Below are positions 13,090-24,109 of a stretch of 64,000 nucleotides of DNA, in pieces. Where the stretch lies: assembly GCA_011009095.1 (NCBI GenBank), contig VTPC01008759.1, positions 50,082-114,081 on the forward strand, in the 5' to 3' direction. The number at the start of each line of letters is the position of its first letter. Position 1 is the stretch's first letter. Position numbers and translations under genes: made by a program. The DNA is from Ignelater luminosus. Its lineage: Eukaryota; Arthropoda; Insecta; Coleoptera; Elateridae. The notes under the pieces are model-generated. The model was not told where the DNA came from, did not search any database, and was given only the letters and a program-made list of their open reading frames with translations.

Positions 13090-13744
13090 GTAGACTCACT
13101 AGATTCACTTCGTGAAATTGCTAGTGGTTTAGGATGCAGTACGGAAGAAATTCAGCGCGCGTTGCATGCATGAGAAGCTGAGGGAAGGAGAAGTGTGTGG
13201 TTACGATCTGGGCATCACTACGACGCGGGAGGATTTGTTATTTAGTGCGGGGATCAAATAGCACGCGCACGGCTTCTTCTCGCAACTTGGCCCGAGGGTT
13301 GCAGGCTAGCAGAAAAAAGGCAGTGGCCAGGCATACTATCTGTAAACAGTTGCAAAGCCAGGAATTTGTGGAACAACGTCTTCCCTTGTCCGACAGATCT
13401 GATGCATAGAACGCCGTGACTGTTGCTATGAATTGAGGAACGAGTCTAGATTCTTGTTGACCACCTTGTTTCCAACATATTATGTTTGGGCAACGTACGG
13501 GTCTTCTTCAAACAACACCACATTCTCGTGCTTTCACGGCCTGCTCGTTTGACTGTTCTGGGGCATGATCGGTCGACATATTTAACAGTATTGGCAACCC
13601 CTAAATACTGTTGAAAAGCTTTGGCGTCATGTTGAAATAGCATGGTTGACCATTCCACAACAAATCATTTAATTCTTCTTGGATTTCATGCCTCATCAAA
13701 ATGCTACTTTAGTCGCCGCAAAGGGTAGCTACACTCACTATTAA
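13090..13744 (+). pseudogene. Tc1-like transposase relic
   Basis: Fragments of a Tc1-family DDE transposase appear in the right order but in different frames. First comes a helix-turn-helix-like piece (LREIASGLGCSTEEIQRAL) near 13110-13165. A second piece containing ARHTICKQLQSQEF lies at about 13320-13370, followed by NESRF, resembling the DESRF catalytic block, near 13437-13455. A QTTPHSRA-like remnant of the QDNARPH block lies near 13508-13535. The C-terminal tail reads VEKLWRHVEIAWLTIPQQ and then VAAKGSYTHY, ending at a TAA at 13742-13744, the usual way this family ends. Several frameshifts and stops make it non-functional. It was recognised from memory of family motifs, not by database search. 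Confidence 0.6.
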
Positions 13745-13855
13745 TCGCTAGCTACCAAAGCAACGCAGGTGAGTTTTTTCATATTTCATTTTATACTACT
13801 TTTATTCCAAATTTCAATCACCAATCTCAACTCGTTTTAGAGATACGGGAGTAGT

Positions 13856-13879
13856 TAAACACTTTTGGCCAACAGTGTA
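13856..13879 (+). repeat. Probable right terminal repeat of the Tc1-like relic
   Basis: The sequence CACTTTTGGCCAACAGTG followed by TA lies 112 bp after the transposase stop. It has the form of a Tc1-type right end (an inverted CACTGTTGGCC start, then the TA target). I could not find the matching left end upstream, so the left part of the element is missing or too decayed. Confidence 0.45.
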
Positions 13880-14720
13880 GATGATCCGCACAACGCATGC
13901 CAGTCTGCAGTATTCACGTACATTGACATTCCCTTGAGGTGGTGATGAATATCAGGGAAATGCATAAGTAGAAGTTTTCGATCAATCAGAAGGAAAGTTG
14001 TAGCAAGTGCGGTGAAACATGGAATTGAGCTGTGCACGGCCGAAAATTCAGGACCAAAGCTATATCTAGAACTTCGTATCAAGAATTTGGTGTTGTCGGT
14101 CAGTGATGAGTATAGCGCCAAAGAAAATCTAGTCAGTGCGACGCAACAATAATGGATCTTTCTTTGTAAAATCGTGCCGGCAGATGCTGTGGGACTTGGA
14201 TGGTTGCTTGGTGTCTCATCCCTCGATTCATTGGAGAACCAATCTGGAAAACGCAGGTAGCTTGGCGGCGTCTTGTAAACGGTTTCTTCTCACAGTGGCA
14301 ACTATGGTAATGCTCAGACAACTTGGATCCCTATACCCAAGGGGATATTTAAAGCCTGGCGGCATATAGTTATTATTTTATTAACAAGGAAACCAACTTT
14401 TTAAAAATTCTTTGTTCTTCTCAAACGCTATCCGGTGACCTTCAGCTAGTAGTTAGGCGATAATACAGATATGTTTGAACAGATGTCACTACTTTTACTC
14501 ATTTGGCGTGCATGTGCAATCGTCTTGACATTACTTATAGAAACGCAGAAATATCATCCACCATCAACGTTTTGGTTTCTAGCTAGTTTCCCGATTTTTG
14601 TAAGAGTTAGTTTATTTGTTCAACCACTATGCGCTAAATTTGGTAAAGGGAGCTTCCAGCAACCAAGGAGACAATTGCAGCCAGGCAGGTATAGGATTCT
14701 GATTTATTAGAAATTTTGAA
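13880..14720. other. GC-richer DNA without a recognised gene
   Basis: Overlapping open frames lie on both strands (13855-14121 and 14133-14321 minus; 14136-14369 and 14471-14710 plus). None shows a known domain, and overlap on both strands suggests that low stop-codon density from base composition, not coding, explains them. It may be the remains of another mobile element. Confidence 0.35.
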
Positions 14721-17045
14721 GCCTCAACTAAATTCTTGAATGACGAAGTGGCCAATAACTTGACCGCTATGGTGTTTTTCTAAATTCTCTCGATTTTATC
14801 AGAGGCATCAACTGAAATCAAAGATACATGCAGTATAGATTACTAGTGAGCGAACGTATTGAGAATACTAGTGCATGTACCATACTGATCATCTTGAGGA
14901 GTAAAGCAGAAATATGCATCGAAATGAATGGCGGTCACATAAGCTACAGAAGAAGAGCATCCTTTTAGTCAACATCATCAATACTTTTTTGAATTTTTAG
15001 GATATTTAAGTATTGAGACTCAGATTACACTATGTAATATATTAGAACTTTTGTTAACAGACACAGCAACCTACAATTAACATCTTTATGTTTTCAATAA
15101 TTTTATATTAACGTATCATTTAGAGATTTATCGAAAAACTTGTATACATAATGTTTAGATGATAAAGTGTCATTTTTGTTTGAAAAAAAACTTGTTTAGG
15201 TGTTTAGAAATTATGAGATATTTTTCAGAACATTTCCTCGCGTCAATATATCACGATCTGATGTTAAAGATATGAAAATATGATAGAAATACCGAAGATT
15301 ATTTAAATTCAATTAAAGTAACATCTAAATTAATTTCATTTCTCGCTATATCTCATACTCAAAAACTGGTATTTCCAACAAATTCAGAAACAGCTTAATA
15401 TGATAAACCGACATCATTTTCGATATACTGAAAACACGAACTAATCGATTAGATATATGAATTTTAGATTCTCACATTTATAATACCTTATTATAACATT
15501 TACCATTTAAATTCATAAAAAGGACAGCGCCATCGAAAGACTCCAAGCACAATATTAATTCTTTGAATTTTTTTATATATTTTATAAGTGCCCAATTCAT
15601 TATATCAGCGGCATGCACACATGTGTCAAGAGTTGCAATAAGAGATATGTTCACAGTTAATAATAGGTGGAATTATGGACAGTAACAGATAGGGCAACGA
15701 CGGGGTTCGTGTCCATGGGGGGCATTCAAAGTCTCTCTCTTTATAGAGGCCAGGGGACAGAGGCAATGCTTTGTAACAGAGATGTCGAGCGCGGTTAGCA
15801 AGAATCATTTACCAGAGCTGTGCTAGCACCCAGCGGGAACCAGACTTCGTCCTGACCCCAGTTTAACATAATCGGCAAATAAATTTGTATTTAATACAGC
15901 TTTGGTGTTGTAAATAGAATTTAAACACACAAAATGATAAAATATCATATTAGAAAAGGCTGGATTTAATTTTTCGTTCTTCCTTGTCCACTCCTTCCTG
16001 ATTCACCAAATTTGGTTTGAGTCAACATAATTGGATTTTTCATTGATCAAATCTTGAATATCAATTATATTAATCTAAACTGCGTAAAAATATATTTTTT
16101 AATTATTATTATTTATATTCTACGATCTTAACTTGGAAAAAAATTAATAGAAATTTTAAATTTAAATAATTAAATGGGAACTTTACCGAAAGGATCTATT
16201 TTATAATCTTTAACATTTTTAATGCTATTAAAATCGTAATTGTCCACATATTAATATTTGCAATAGCAGTTATTAACTTTTATAATATATTTTAATTAAT
16301 TAAATCGATTTTGAAACGTTTTTTTTTGTTAAGTTTCTCTTTTAGGTTTAAATGAATGACCGTTAAAGTTCTGTTTACAAGTTTCTAATGAAACTCATTC
16401 ATTTCAGTCTTAATATTTCTTTTAAAATATCTCTGGTTTGAGGGCGTTGTCAATCACACGTACCGGTTCATTTAATTATATTTACGTTCAAATTTTTTTT
16501 TGATTCTGCCTTTTGAGTTTTAACACTTTACTGATTTTATAATCTATCAATACCATTCTAGAATCCAATCCTCTCTTTCAGTTTTCCAAAACGGATCGAA
16601 AACTATTCATGAAAGTATGAGAAAGCAACTCAATAATCTAACTTTTTGGCATTGTCGCCATTTTCCAGTTATTCATCTAATATTTATTTTAAGTGTCTGA
16701 TCCAATCTTGATCACTCCCCTCCACCAGAGTTTCAGTTTCGTCATCCCTGCTGTATTAATTTTACTGAGTAGGGTATTCTAAATCTTTTTCCCAGCTATG
16801 TGAGTTCTGCAAGATTTTCGTTCCGTCGTTTCAGAACATTTGTATATTTTCTCTTGACTACATGAATTCGCCAGAATTCCCAACTCGTTGAATCTGCTCC
16901 TTCAGAAATCTCTTGCTTTCGTTTCTTCGATAGTTGAGCACCTTTCTCTGATGCGTATACTCAGTGGCCTTTTTAGGAATAACTCCAAGTCTTGAACAAG
17001 TAAACTAGAGTTTGGAATTGTTTCTACTTAATGAACACTATTACA
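14721..17045. other. AT-rich intergenic DNA, no gene seen
   Basis: Nothing recognisable apart from a less AT-rich patch at about 15600-15860 that holds a 60-codon minus-strand frame without a known motif. Confidence 0.45.
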
Positions 17046-17047
17046 TA

Positions 17048-18316
17048 CGAGGGCGGTTCAGTAAGTACCCGTGTTTGACGACAGAAGGCGTTCCTGAGGG
17101 AAGTTGGTGTTATCATCGTGTGCTGCCATCTATCAAACGACGGTATAACAAATTGCAGACTGATTGATAGGTTAGTTTGGATTTGACAGCCATTTGAGTA
17201 AGACGTGTTTCGTGATTTTAGCTAAGATGGAAAAAGAGCAGTATCGTTCGGTAATTCGCTTTCTGTTTTTGGATGGGACAAAATGCGAGGAGATAAAAGA
17301 AAAGTTGGATGCTGTTTATGGGGACACTTCGCCATCTATGACCAGAGTTAGATATTGGTTCAACGAATTTAAACGTGGGCGAACATCCGTTTTTGATGAG
17401 GAGCGACCAGGACGCCCGGCAGACGTGGTTACCGAGGAAATCGTTCAAAAAGTCCACGACATGATTCTCGCTGATCGACGAACGAAAGTGCGTGAAGTAG
17501 CAGAGGCCGTAGGTGTGTCGACCGGAACGGCAATTAATATTTTACATGATAAGTTGGCGATGAAAAAATTGTCGGCGCGATGGGTGCCGCGATTGCTAAC
17601 GGTGGACAATAAGCGGATGCGGCTGTTAACTTCGAAGCAGTGTTTGGAGCAATTTAAGCGAAATCCGAAGGAGTTTTTGCGTCGAGTTGTCACCGTTGAT
17701 GAAACCTGGATTTATCATTACACACCAGAAACTAAGCAACAATCAAAGCAATGGATTTCTCCCGGTGAATCTGCTCCAAAGAAGGCGAAGATGGTTCCAT
17801 CGGCCGGAAAGGTCATGGCGACGATTTTTTGGGATGCGAACGGCGTCATCCTCATGGATTTTTTAGAAAAAGGAAGAACGATCACTGGACAATACTACAG
17901 TGAGTTATTAGACAGCTTCGACAAAAAATTGAAGGAGACACGGTGCTATTTCACCACGATAACGCACCAGCACATTCATCCGGAGTTGTCGCCGCCAAAC
18001 TGCATGAATTGCGTTATGAATTGCTGCCGCGCCCCCCGTATACACCCGATCTGGCTCCCTGCGACTTTTTCTTGTTTCCTAACATGAAGAAATGGCTCGC
18101 GGGAAAAAAATTTAGCTCAAACGAGGAAGTCATCGCCGAGATAGAGGCGTATTTTGGAGAGTTCGACAAATCCTATTTTTTGGAGGGGTTAAAAAATGGC
18201 AGGAACGTTGGGAGAAGTGTATATTTCTAAAAGGAGACTATGTTGAAAAATAAAAAAAAAATTTGAAAAAAATTGTATCTTCATTTCTAACACGGGTACT
18301 TATTGAACCGCCCTCG
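17048..18316 (+). mobile_element. mariner element, irritans-type, copy A
   Basis: A 1269-bp element is bounded by inverted terminal repeats of about 28 bp that start CGAGGGCGGTTCA and end, inverted, TGAACCGCCCTCG; left and right differ at one position in that span. TA dinucleotides at 17046-17047 and 18317-18318 are the expected target duplication. It carries one transposase gene, now broken. The same family occurs in inverted orientation at 57283-58565, and the two copies differ at about 10 of 238 comparable residues, indicating fairly recent activity in this lineage. Confidence 0.93.
17227..18253 (+). pseudogene. mariner transposase, frameshifted (copy A)
   Basis: This is the former transposase of copy A, a DD34D enzyme that cuts and pastes the element at TA sites. 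The ATG at 17227 starts MEKEQYRSVIRFLFLDG, like the start of Himar1-type transposases. The N-terminal helix-turn-helix region, the WVPRLL linker and the first catalytic aspartate (in TVDETW) are intact. Compared with copy B, 22 bp are missing near 17943, between two GG dinucleotides, which shifts the frame. The second and third catalytic blocks (HHDNAPAH and PDLAPCDFF) continue in another frame from 17943. One further base is missing at about 18191. Unlike copy B, the codon for the tryptophan near the C terminus is still TGG. The original stop would be the TAA at 18251-18253. It cannot make full-length transposase. Confidence 0.93.
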
Positions 18317-18318
18317 TA

Positions 18319-19835
18319 TTAGAGTCTACGTCTCCGTCTCTATCACCGCGATTAATGCCAATTTCTACCAGTACTACTTTTCTGTGCGAATGGGTTTGAG
18401 GATATTAATCATTTAAAGCCTTTCAACTTTGTTAATAATTATTAATGTTTTGTTGGCTTTTGATGATAAAACTGCAGACGTTAAAGCAAGCAGTGATCAA
18501 GTATCACGCCTCTCTAATTAATTTGAGATTTGTCTGCATCTTCAACCATCTACTGTTGAGTGAAATGTACAAACCATGTAAGACTTGAACATGAGGAATT
18601 TTCTTTCCACAGCATTCAACTATATAAAAAACTTTCAGTAACATCTATTTCCAAATAAATAGCAAAATCCAGCGTGTGTCGAAAGAAGTTATTACATCCG
18701 TACTCTAATGCTAATACGTAAAAGTCAGTGCACGTTTAGTTTATTACTTAACCTTAAGTTGGCATAATCATACTTTAAGAAAGCTTAATAATCTCAAAGA
18801 TAATACAGAAGTCTGGCAAAAGTAACAGGAGATTTGATAACCTTTTTCCATCCGATTTTGACCCAGCCCCGCTCTAAAGATACAGAAACTCCCCAATAAA
18901 AGTCAAAGAAGATTGCTAGTTTTATAACTTTTTCTCAATCATTTTTGATAAAATAGTTTATTATGCCATTTAGTGTTTCAGTGTTTTCATATCTCAAAAA
19001 AACTTCCTTCTCGACTATTTTTCCCATCCAGTTGAAATAAGCGAGTACTGAAAACTGCTACATTTGGAATGAACAACAATCGCACCTTTCAAATCCATTC
19101 ATAAAAACAAAGCTTAAAAAGGTTTTGAAATTATGCCTCGGAGAGATGAGTAAATGGAAAACTGTGAAGCACCTCGATATTTGCTGTTTTAAGCTGTAGG
19201 GATTAAGAATTAAATTAGTTTGTTAAAAAGGTTGCCTATTCTAACAAATCTGTGCTCAAATTTATCATTTAAATATTTTGTGTTAAGTTTTCTAGACATT
19301 ATTTGTTTCTCAAAAAAAATTTGATCGAGTTACTAGAGTATTGCGTCTTGAGCTTCAGTATCTGCACAGTAGTTTTGATAACATTTCAGACAATACTTTG
19401 TATAAGTTACATACGAGTATGTGTATAAGGAAATCGCGCACTTTTAATCTTACATGCACTTACCTTGAGGTCCTGTTACTCAACGTATAAACTAATGAAG
19501 TACAGATCAACCACTTTGGTGGTAGCAAAAGTAAAAGCTCTGAGCAACTTTAAGCTCAAAAAGATGTCTTGCATTTCAATGACCCATAAAGGATATGAAG
19601 CTTACTCAGGTCTGCCTGTTCCATAACTACTTAACACATTAAGAGCCAAGCTATATTTTGAAAGTATCACCCAGGAACCATCAACAGATACAAATTTTGC
19701 ACAATGAATTACATCGATTACATCAAGAATTCTTTTTAATCTTTAAATTCTCAATAAAGTTTTCAAGAAACCGAGCTGAACACCAGTATCTGCAATGGCC
19801 TTGTGATATATTTTGCCTGCCTTAGATTTTTTAGG
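18319..19835. other. AT-rich intergenic DNA, no gene seen
   Basis: No coding region, RNA gene or terminal repeat recognised in this stretch. Confidence 0.45.
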
Positions 19836-19839
19836 CCAC

Positions 19840-20130
19840 ATAGGTCACATTCATCAGCTACAATCTACGCATTATGCCTGTCACGATGTTTGCCATCGTA
19901 TAAACAAAAATTAACACAATTTACAAAGCCGCGGCAGACTCAATAAGCAAACACGCTTAGTAAATTCTCCTTAGAGTATGCAACCAAGAACCCAAGATTA
20001 CTCGGCGCACACACAATAATTTCACAGATATAACAAAACGGTTTGGCCGTAAATTATGCTAAATACGTATAAGACAGACAGTCTACTACGGCCCTGCAAA
20101 AAATCTTATAAGCAGACACCGGTGTCTAGC
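19840..20130. promoter_or_regulatory. Candidate regulatory block with a 14-bp palindrome
   Basis: This is a less AT-rich, repeat-free stretch without open frames. It contains the perfect palindrome AGACACCGGTGTCT at 20114-20127. The AGAC and GTCT halves resemble Smad half-sites, and CACCGGTG is an overlapping E-box-like core. Regulatory function is only a guess from composition and this motif. The lipocalin promoter lies 4 kb downstream in opposite orientation. Confidence 0.2.
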
Positions 20131-22869
20131 TGACATGCAGTAATCCAAATGCAATGAGAATATCTAATGTAGCCCAGAGATGTATTGGGGTGGGGACGCA
20201 GGGAAACGGCGTTCCTCTACTTACCAATAACTACTAAATATTCTTTTAAAAATCTAATTTTTTTTATATAATAAATGTGTAACCTGACAATCAGCGTTCC
20301 CCCACTTTTTTTTACTGATGTAGCCCCGTGAATTTTCAGACAGCAGTAGGATTTTCTCCAGATGTTGAACTTGCTCAAAATCTTGTCTTTATTCCTACAC
20401 TTTCTTTATGGTAGGTTGTGATTTCGATACCGATTATATTTCCATTAAATGCATAAGTTCTCAAAAAATATACGAAGATAAAAATTACAAATGAAAACTG
20501 GTGTTAATATCCATTTCAGATACCACGGCGGTTTGTGGTTTAAATCAAAGTCCTTTCTATACCTTTTTATTAAACTATTACTATAGATACATGATGCCTC
20601 ACTAAAGAAAAATGATGGTTTTTAAAAAACAACCATCAAAGTTTACTCCTGTAAAAGAGCAAGTCGAGAAGTTTCGAAAAACTTTGCAATCAACAATTGA
20701 ATAACACCAAAACGACTAGATTTAGTTTTAGACCCTAATGCTTCTATATTGCTGTAACTAGCAATGAACCAAGAATAAGAAAATATGAAAATGTACTTAA
20801 GAAACAATATCGGTATGTCACACTTCTATGAAACACCCGGTATAGTTAAAATAGTCTTGGAACGTAGAGATTATTGTTGTTTCGAACTTCCTTTAGTTGC
20901 TTTTTTTGATATTGCTACAAATAACGATGATACCCTCTCTTTACAGATCGTTAAGACACCTTGCATAGTGTTACATGTACAGAGTGATCCAAATAATAAG
21001 TAAATCTCAGGAACTAAAATAATCAGAATAAACTAAAAATTTCTGTTCTACTTTTTTTGTTGACTGCATTGATTCAATTATTATATCGTATCCTTCGTTT
21101 CTGAATTACCTATAGGCAAAAATTAATTTTTGATCAAATTTCGTCAAGCGTCTGTATTTTGCTGAAAATAATTGAAAAATCTTGTTCAAAAACTTCATGC
21201 ATGGTCTAATGTTTCAAATAGTAACTACTGTAAATTTTTGGTTTATTATATTGTTTTCGAGTTATAACAGAAAAGGTAATTTTTAAATGACAATACCAGC
21301 AGGTTTAGACATATCTGATTACATATATCTAAGATTTACCTTTTTAATTACGTTATGTCCAGCATAATAACAATTAACACGATATTTCTTTGTTTCTCTT
21401 AGTACATGAGCACGTACGGCTGCAGTCCACGGACGAACCATAACCAAACAATTTTGTTTTGCCTTTCAGTTTTTCAGTACCGTTCTTGAATAAAGCAGAC
21501 TGCATAATTTAGAAGTCCTCCCTCTTTCTACCCTCTTGGAGAAATAAACAACATAATTACAGAAATTTTCATTAACTGCAGCAAACAACTGCAATCCTAG
21601 AATTCCGACTCCCAAGATTTTGGAATTCCGCCCAAAAAACAAATTTCGAAAGTCCGGGATTATGGTAACAAAATTCAAAAATTTCAATACTTCTAGGAAT
21701 AGATTTTTCTTTTCTACTACTTTAGAAGAAATCTTCTTCCAAAGTTTGCAAGCTTAGCAGAATGTGTTAGTCTCTTTCTAATAAAAGAAAGTAGTAGTAT
21801 GTCAACAGAAGACTTAGCAAAAATTTGCTATACTTTGCAACTTCTTACTTTTTAGTTTACAATTTTTGTAACTTTAAATTATTATTACATGCTTTAAGCT
21901 TTTGTATCACAATGAAATCTCTAAACAGAAGCTAATGATGCGTTTTACAAAAAACGAGAAATCATGCGATGCGTCAGGTTTCAGTAAAATTGAATTTTAC
22001 TAGACTTATTTTGGCTGAATTGGTATGGAAAAGTAGAAATAAGTCTAAAAGATTTTAGAATTTTTAAGACAGATTTAAACTAGAGGGTTCTTAACTGTGA
22101 TATACTTTTCTAGAAAATGTCAAAATATATCTAAGGAAATTCTACATATAAACCAATTAAAGCCAGGGGTATCATTTTTTAAAGTTAAACCACAGATTTT
22201 TGAAAAAATTGCATAGTTTTGGATAGAAAAAAATTTGAACAACTCTCCAATAAATAGAACTTGGTAGGTAAAAAGTGTTTTTGGGAAAAAGAACTTTTTT
22301 AACCTTGACTTGATCCTCATGATCAAAAACATTTCTTATATCAAAAACTATTGTTTTATCATGATGAAAACCTGATTAGGCAAAACAGTTCAAAAGTTAC
22401 AACTCTAAGATAGATAGATAGACCGTGGAACTTCTCTGTAATTGGCTTTGTTTGATGAAATATCATACTGTGGTATAAACGACAAGGTAGAGTAAAATAT
22501 TTGACAAACATTTTGGGAAGTTATGAGATAACGTTTCCATATGTCAAGTTTCACTGTAATCAAACAATGAGCCCTTTCTTGATTTCTGGAAAGTAATGTC
22601 TTTTCTGAATTTTGAAATTTGAAAAGTACTCCCATTTTATGAATTATCAAATAAATTAGAACTTGTAAATTAGGAAGTTAATTTAAAAAGATTTAAAGCT
22701 TTCTAAGTAACACTAACATGTTATGTAAAATATGTATACAATAAATTAGTAGAAATAATAAATTCCAAGGCGCATGCCCAAAATTAAATTGATATATTTA
22801 GAAACCAAACCATTAACAGCTATAGTTGACAGAAACTGTTGTTAACCATTTTGTTAAACAACTACTTAA
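20131..22869. other. AT-rich intergenic DNA, no gene seen
   Basis: Short frames only (for example 20785-21003 plus and 21466-21687 minus), with no known domain. This is the 3' flank of the lipocalin gene. I did not find a convincing AATAAA signal on the minus strand within the first few hundred bases after the stop. Confidence 0.45.
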
Positions 22870-24035
22870 TTAAAATTGTTCATAATCATCGTCATAATCT
22901 GATGTTGCAATTCTCCTTCTTCCACATACGTCGACATTTTGATTGACTCTTCTTAATCTACTGTCATCTAGACCTCTGTTGTTAATGGCGTTTCTAGCAG
23001 TTCGTAGTGTACTTGAATCGATTCGTGGAGTTCTTGAAAATATGTTTAAGGTTTCTGAAAAAATAAAAATAATCTCCAATAGAACGGTACATGGTAAAAT
23101 AAGCCACTTCCTTTATAATTTTCTTAAACATTATAATCTGATCTGTAGTATTTAAAATTCTATATAATTAATGCAATGAAAAATAAGAATTTCAAGTTCA
23201 AGAATTATTTTAATTTATTGCGTTATAGCTACGGAAGAATGAAATTTTAACGTTAAAAGTAAACAAAAATAAATTAAAGTGTTCAGTTTCTAATTATCTT
23301 GTTTACAAAACCAAAAGCGTTCTAAATCCATCGTCCTATAATTTATTTTGGAAATTGTTCGGAAACACTGAAACCTTCAATTATCTTAGGATGTGCTGAT
23401 TCACATAATTATTGGGTATATTCCATCGAATATATTGTTAGTTTAAATAAGCAGATAGAAATTAGTTTTCATAGAAAAAAGGTTCTTGTATTTGTAAAAT
23501 ACCATTAGGAAAATTTCCTAAGAAATAAGAACATGCTAACTACTTACGAGCACTTCCAACTCCATATATAACATCAGTACAGGTCCAAACTACGGCATAA
23601 TCGGTATAATCCGTATCCAAAACATATGCAATCACTGGTGTACGCCTTCCATTACGGTAAACTCTAAAAATTCCATTATTTAACTCCATTGGTCTCAGAA
23701 CAAAATTTTCAGTTCTATCCAAGTTGGTATAAGTAGTATTAAATCGGTCCCTATCATTGAGCCACCTAAAATTAATTCTACCACATGTTCCAGTAAACAT
23801 TGCGTTTACATATCGATGCGAATCGTACCATTCCCCTGCAAACTATTTAGGAAATTATGATTTTTAGAACGTTTATAAAATTAGTTGCATTTACCCTTGA
23901 TTGTCTAAAGTTTTGCACAGTTCTTGGAGTTGGACAAGCATTCCAGTCAAGTTCAACTGGTACACGGTCTATTGAATTAACTGCAGAAGAAATTCCAATA
24001 AACGCTAACAATAAAACACAAACAAGTGAATTCAT
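22870..24035 (-). CDS. Secreted lipocalin, apolipoprotein D / Lazarillo type (three exons)
   Basis: Exons on the minus strand are 24035-23895, 23842-23548 and 23054-22870. Introns of 52 and 493 bp have GT-AG borders, and the phases (0, then 1) agree, giving 206 residues. Residues 1-18 (MNSLVCVLLLAFIGISSA) form a signal peptide. The lipocalin signature FAGEWY is at 48-53; its first residues decide the exon-2 acceptor, because using the TAG acceptor keeps FAG before EWY while the next AG downstream would lose it. The second conserved region, TDYAVVWTC, is at 127-135, and the third, FSRTPR, is at 151-156. Cysteines 34, 67, 135 and 189 match the two disulfides usual in insect lipocalins. After the barrel comes a Leu-poor helix region (GLDDSRL) and an acidic tail. 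Members carry small hydrophobic ligands outside the cell; the ligand here cannot be told from sequence. The nearest relatives may be ApoD-like, Lazarillo or bilin-binding proteins. Confidence 0.87.
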
Positions 24036-24072
24036 GTTTCTGGTTTGTTGATTGTTCAGACTGTTGTATGTA

Positions 24073-24109
24073 ACTGATTCATTTACTAGATAAAGGAACA
24101 CTTTTTATA
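24073..24109 (-). promoter_or_regulatory. Core promoter of the lipocalin gene (TATA box and Initiator)
   Basis: On the minus strand TATAAAAAG starts at 24109 and a perfect arthropod Initiator core TCAGT occupies 24077-24073, placing a probable start of transcription at 24075, 34 bp from the first T of the TATA box. That leaves a 5' untranslated leader of about 40 bases before the ATG at 24035. This spacing supports the chosen start codon. Confidence 0.6.

Noticed and set aside
17194-17226. Transposase start 11 codons upstream (MSKTCFVILAK...)
   Set aside because: The upstream codon is TTG, not ATG; the ATG at 17227 (and 58394 in copy B) matches the family N terminus.
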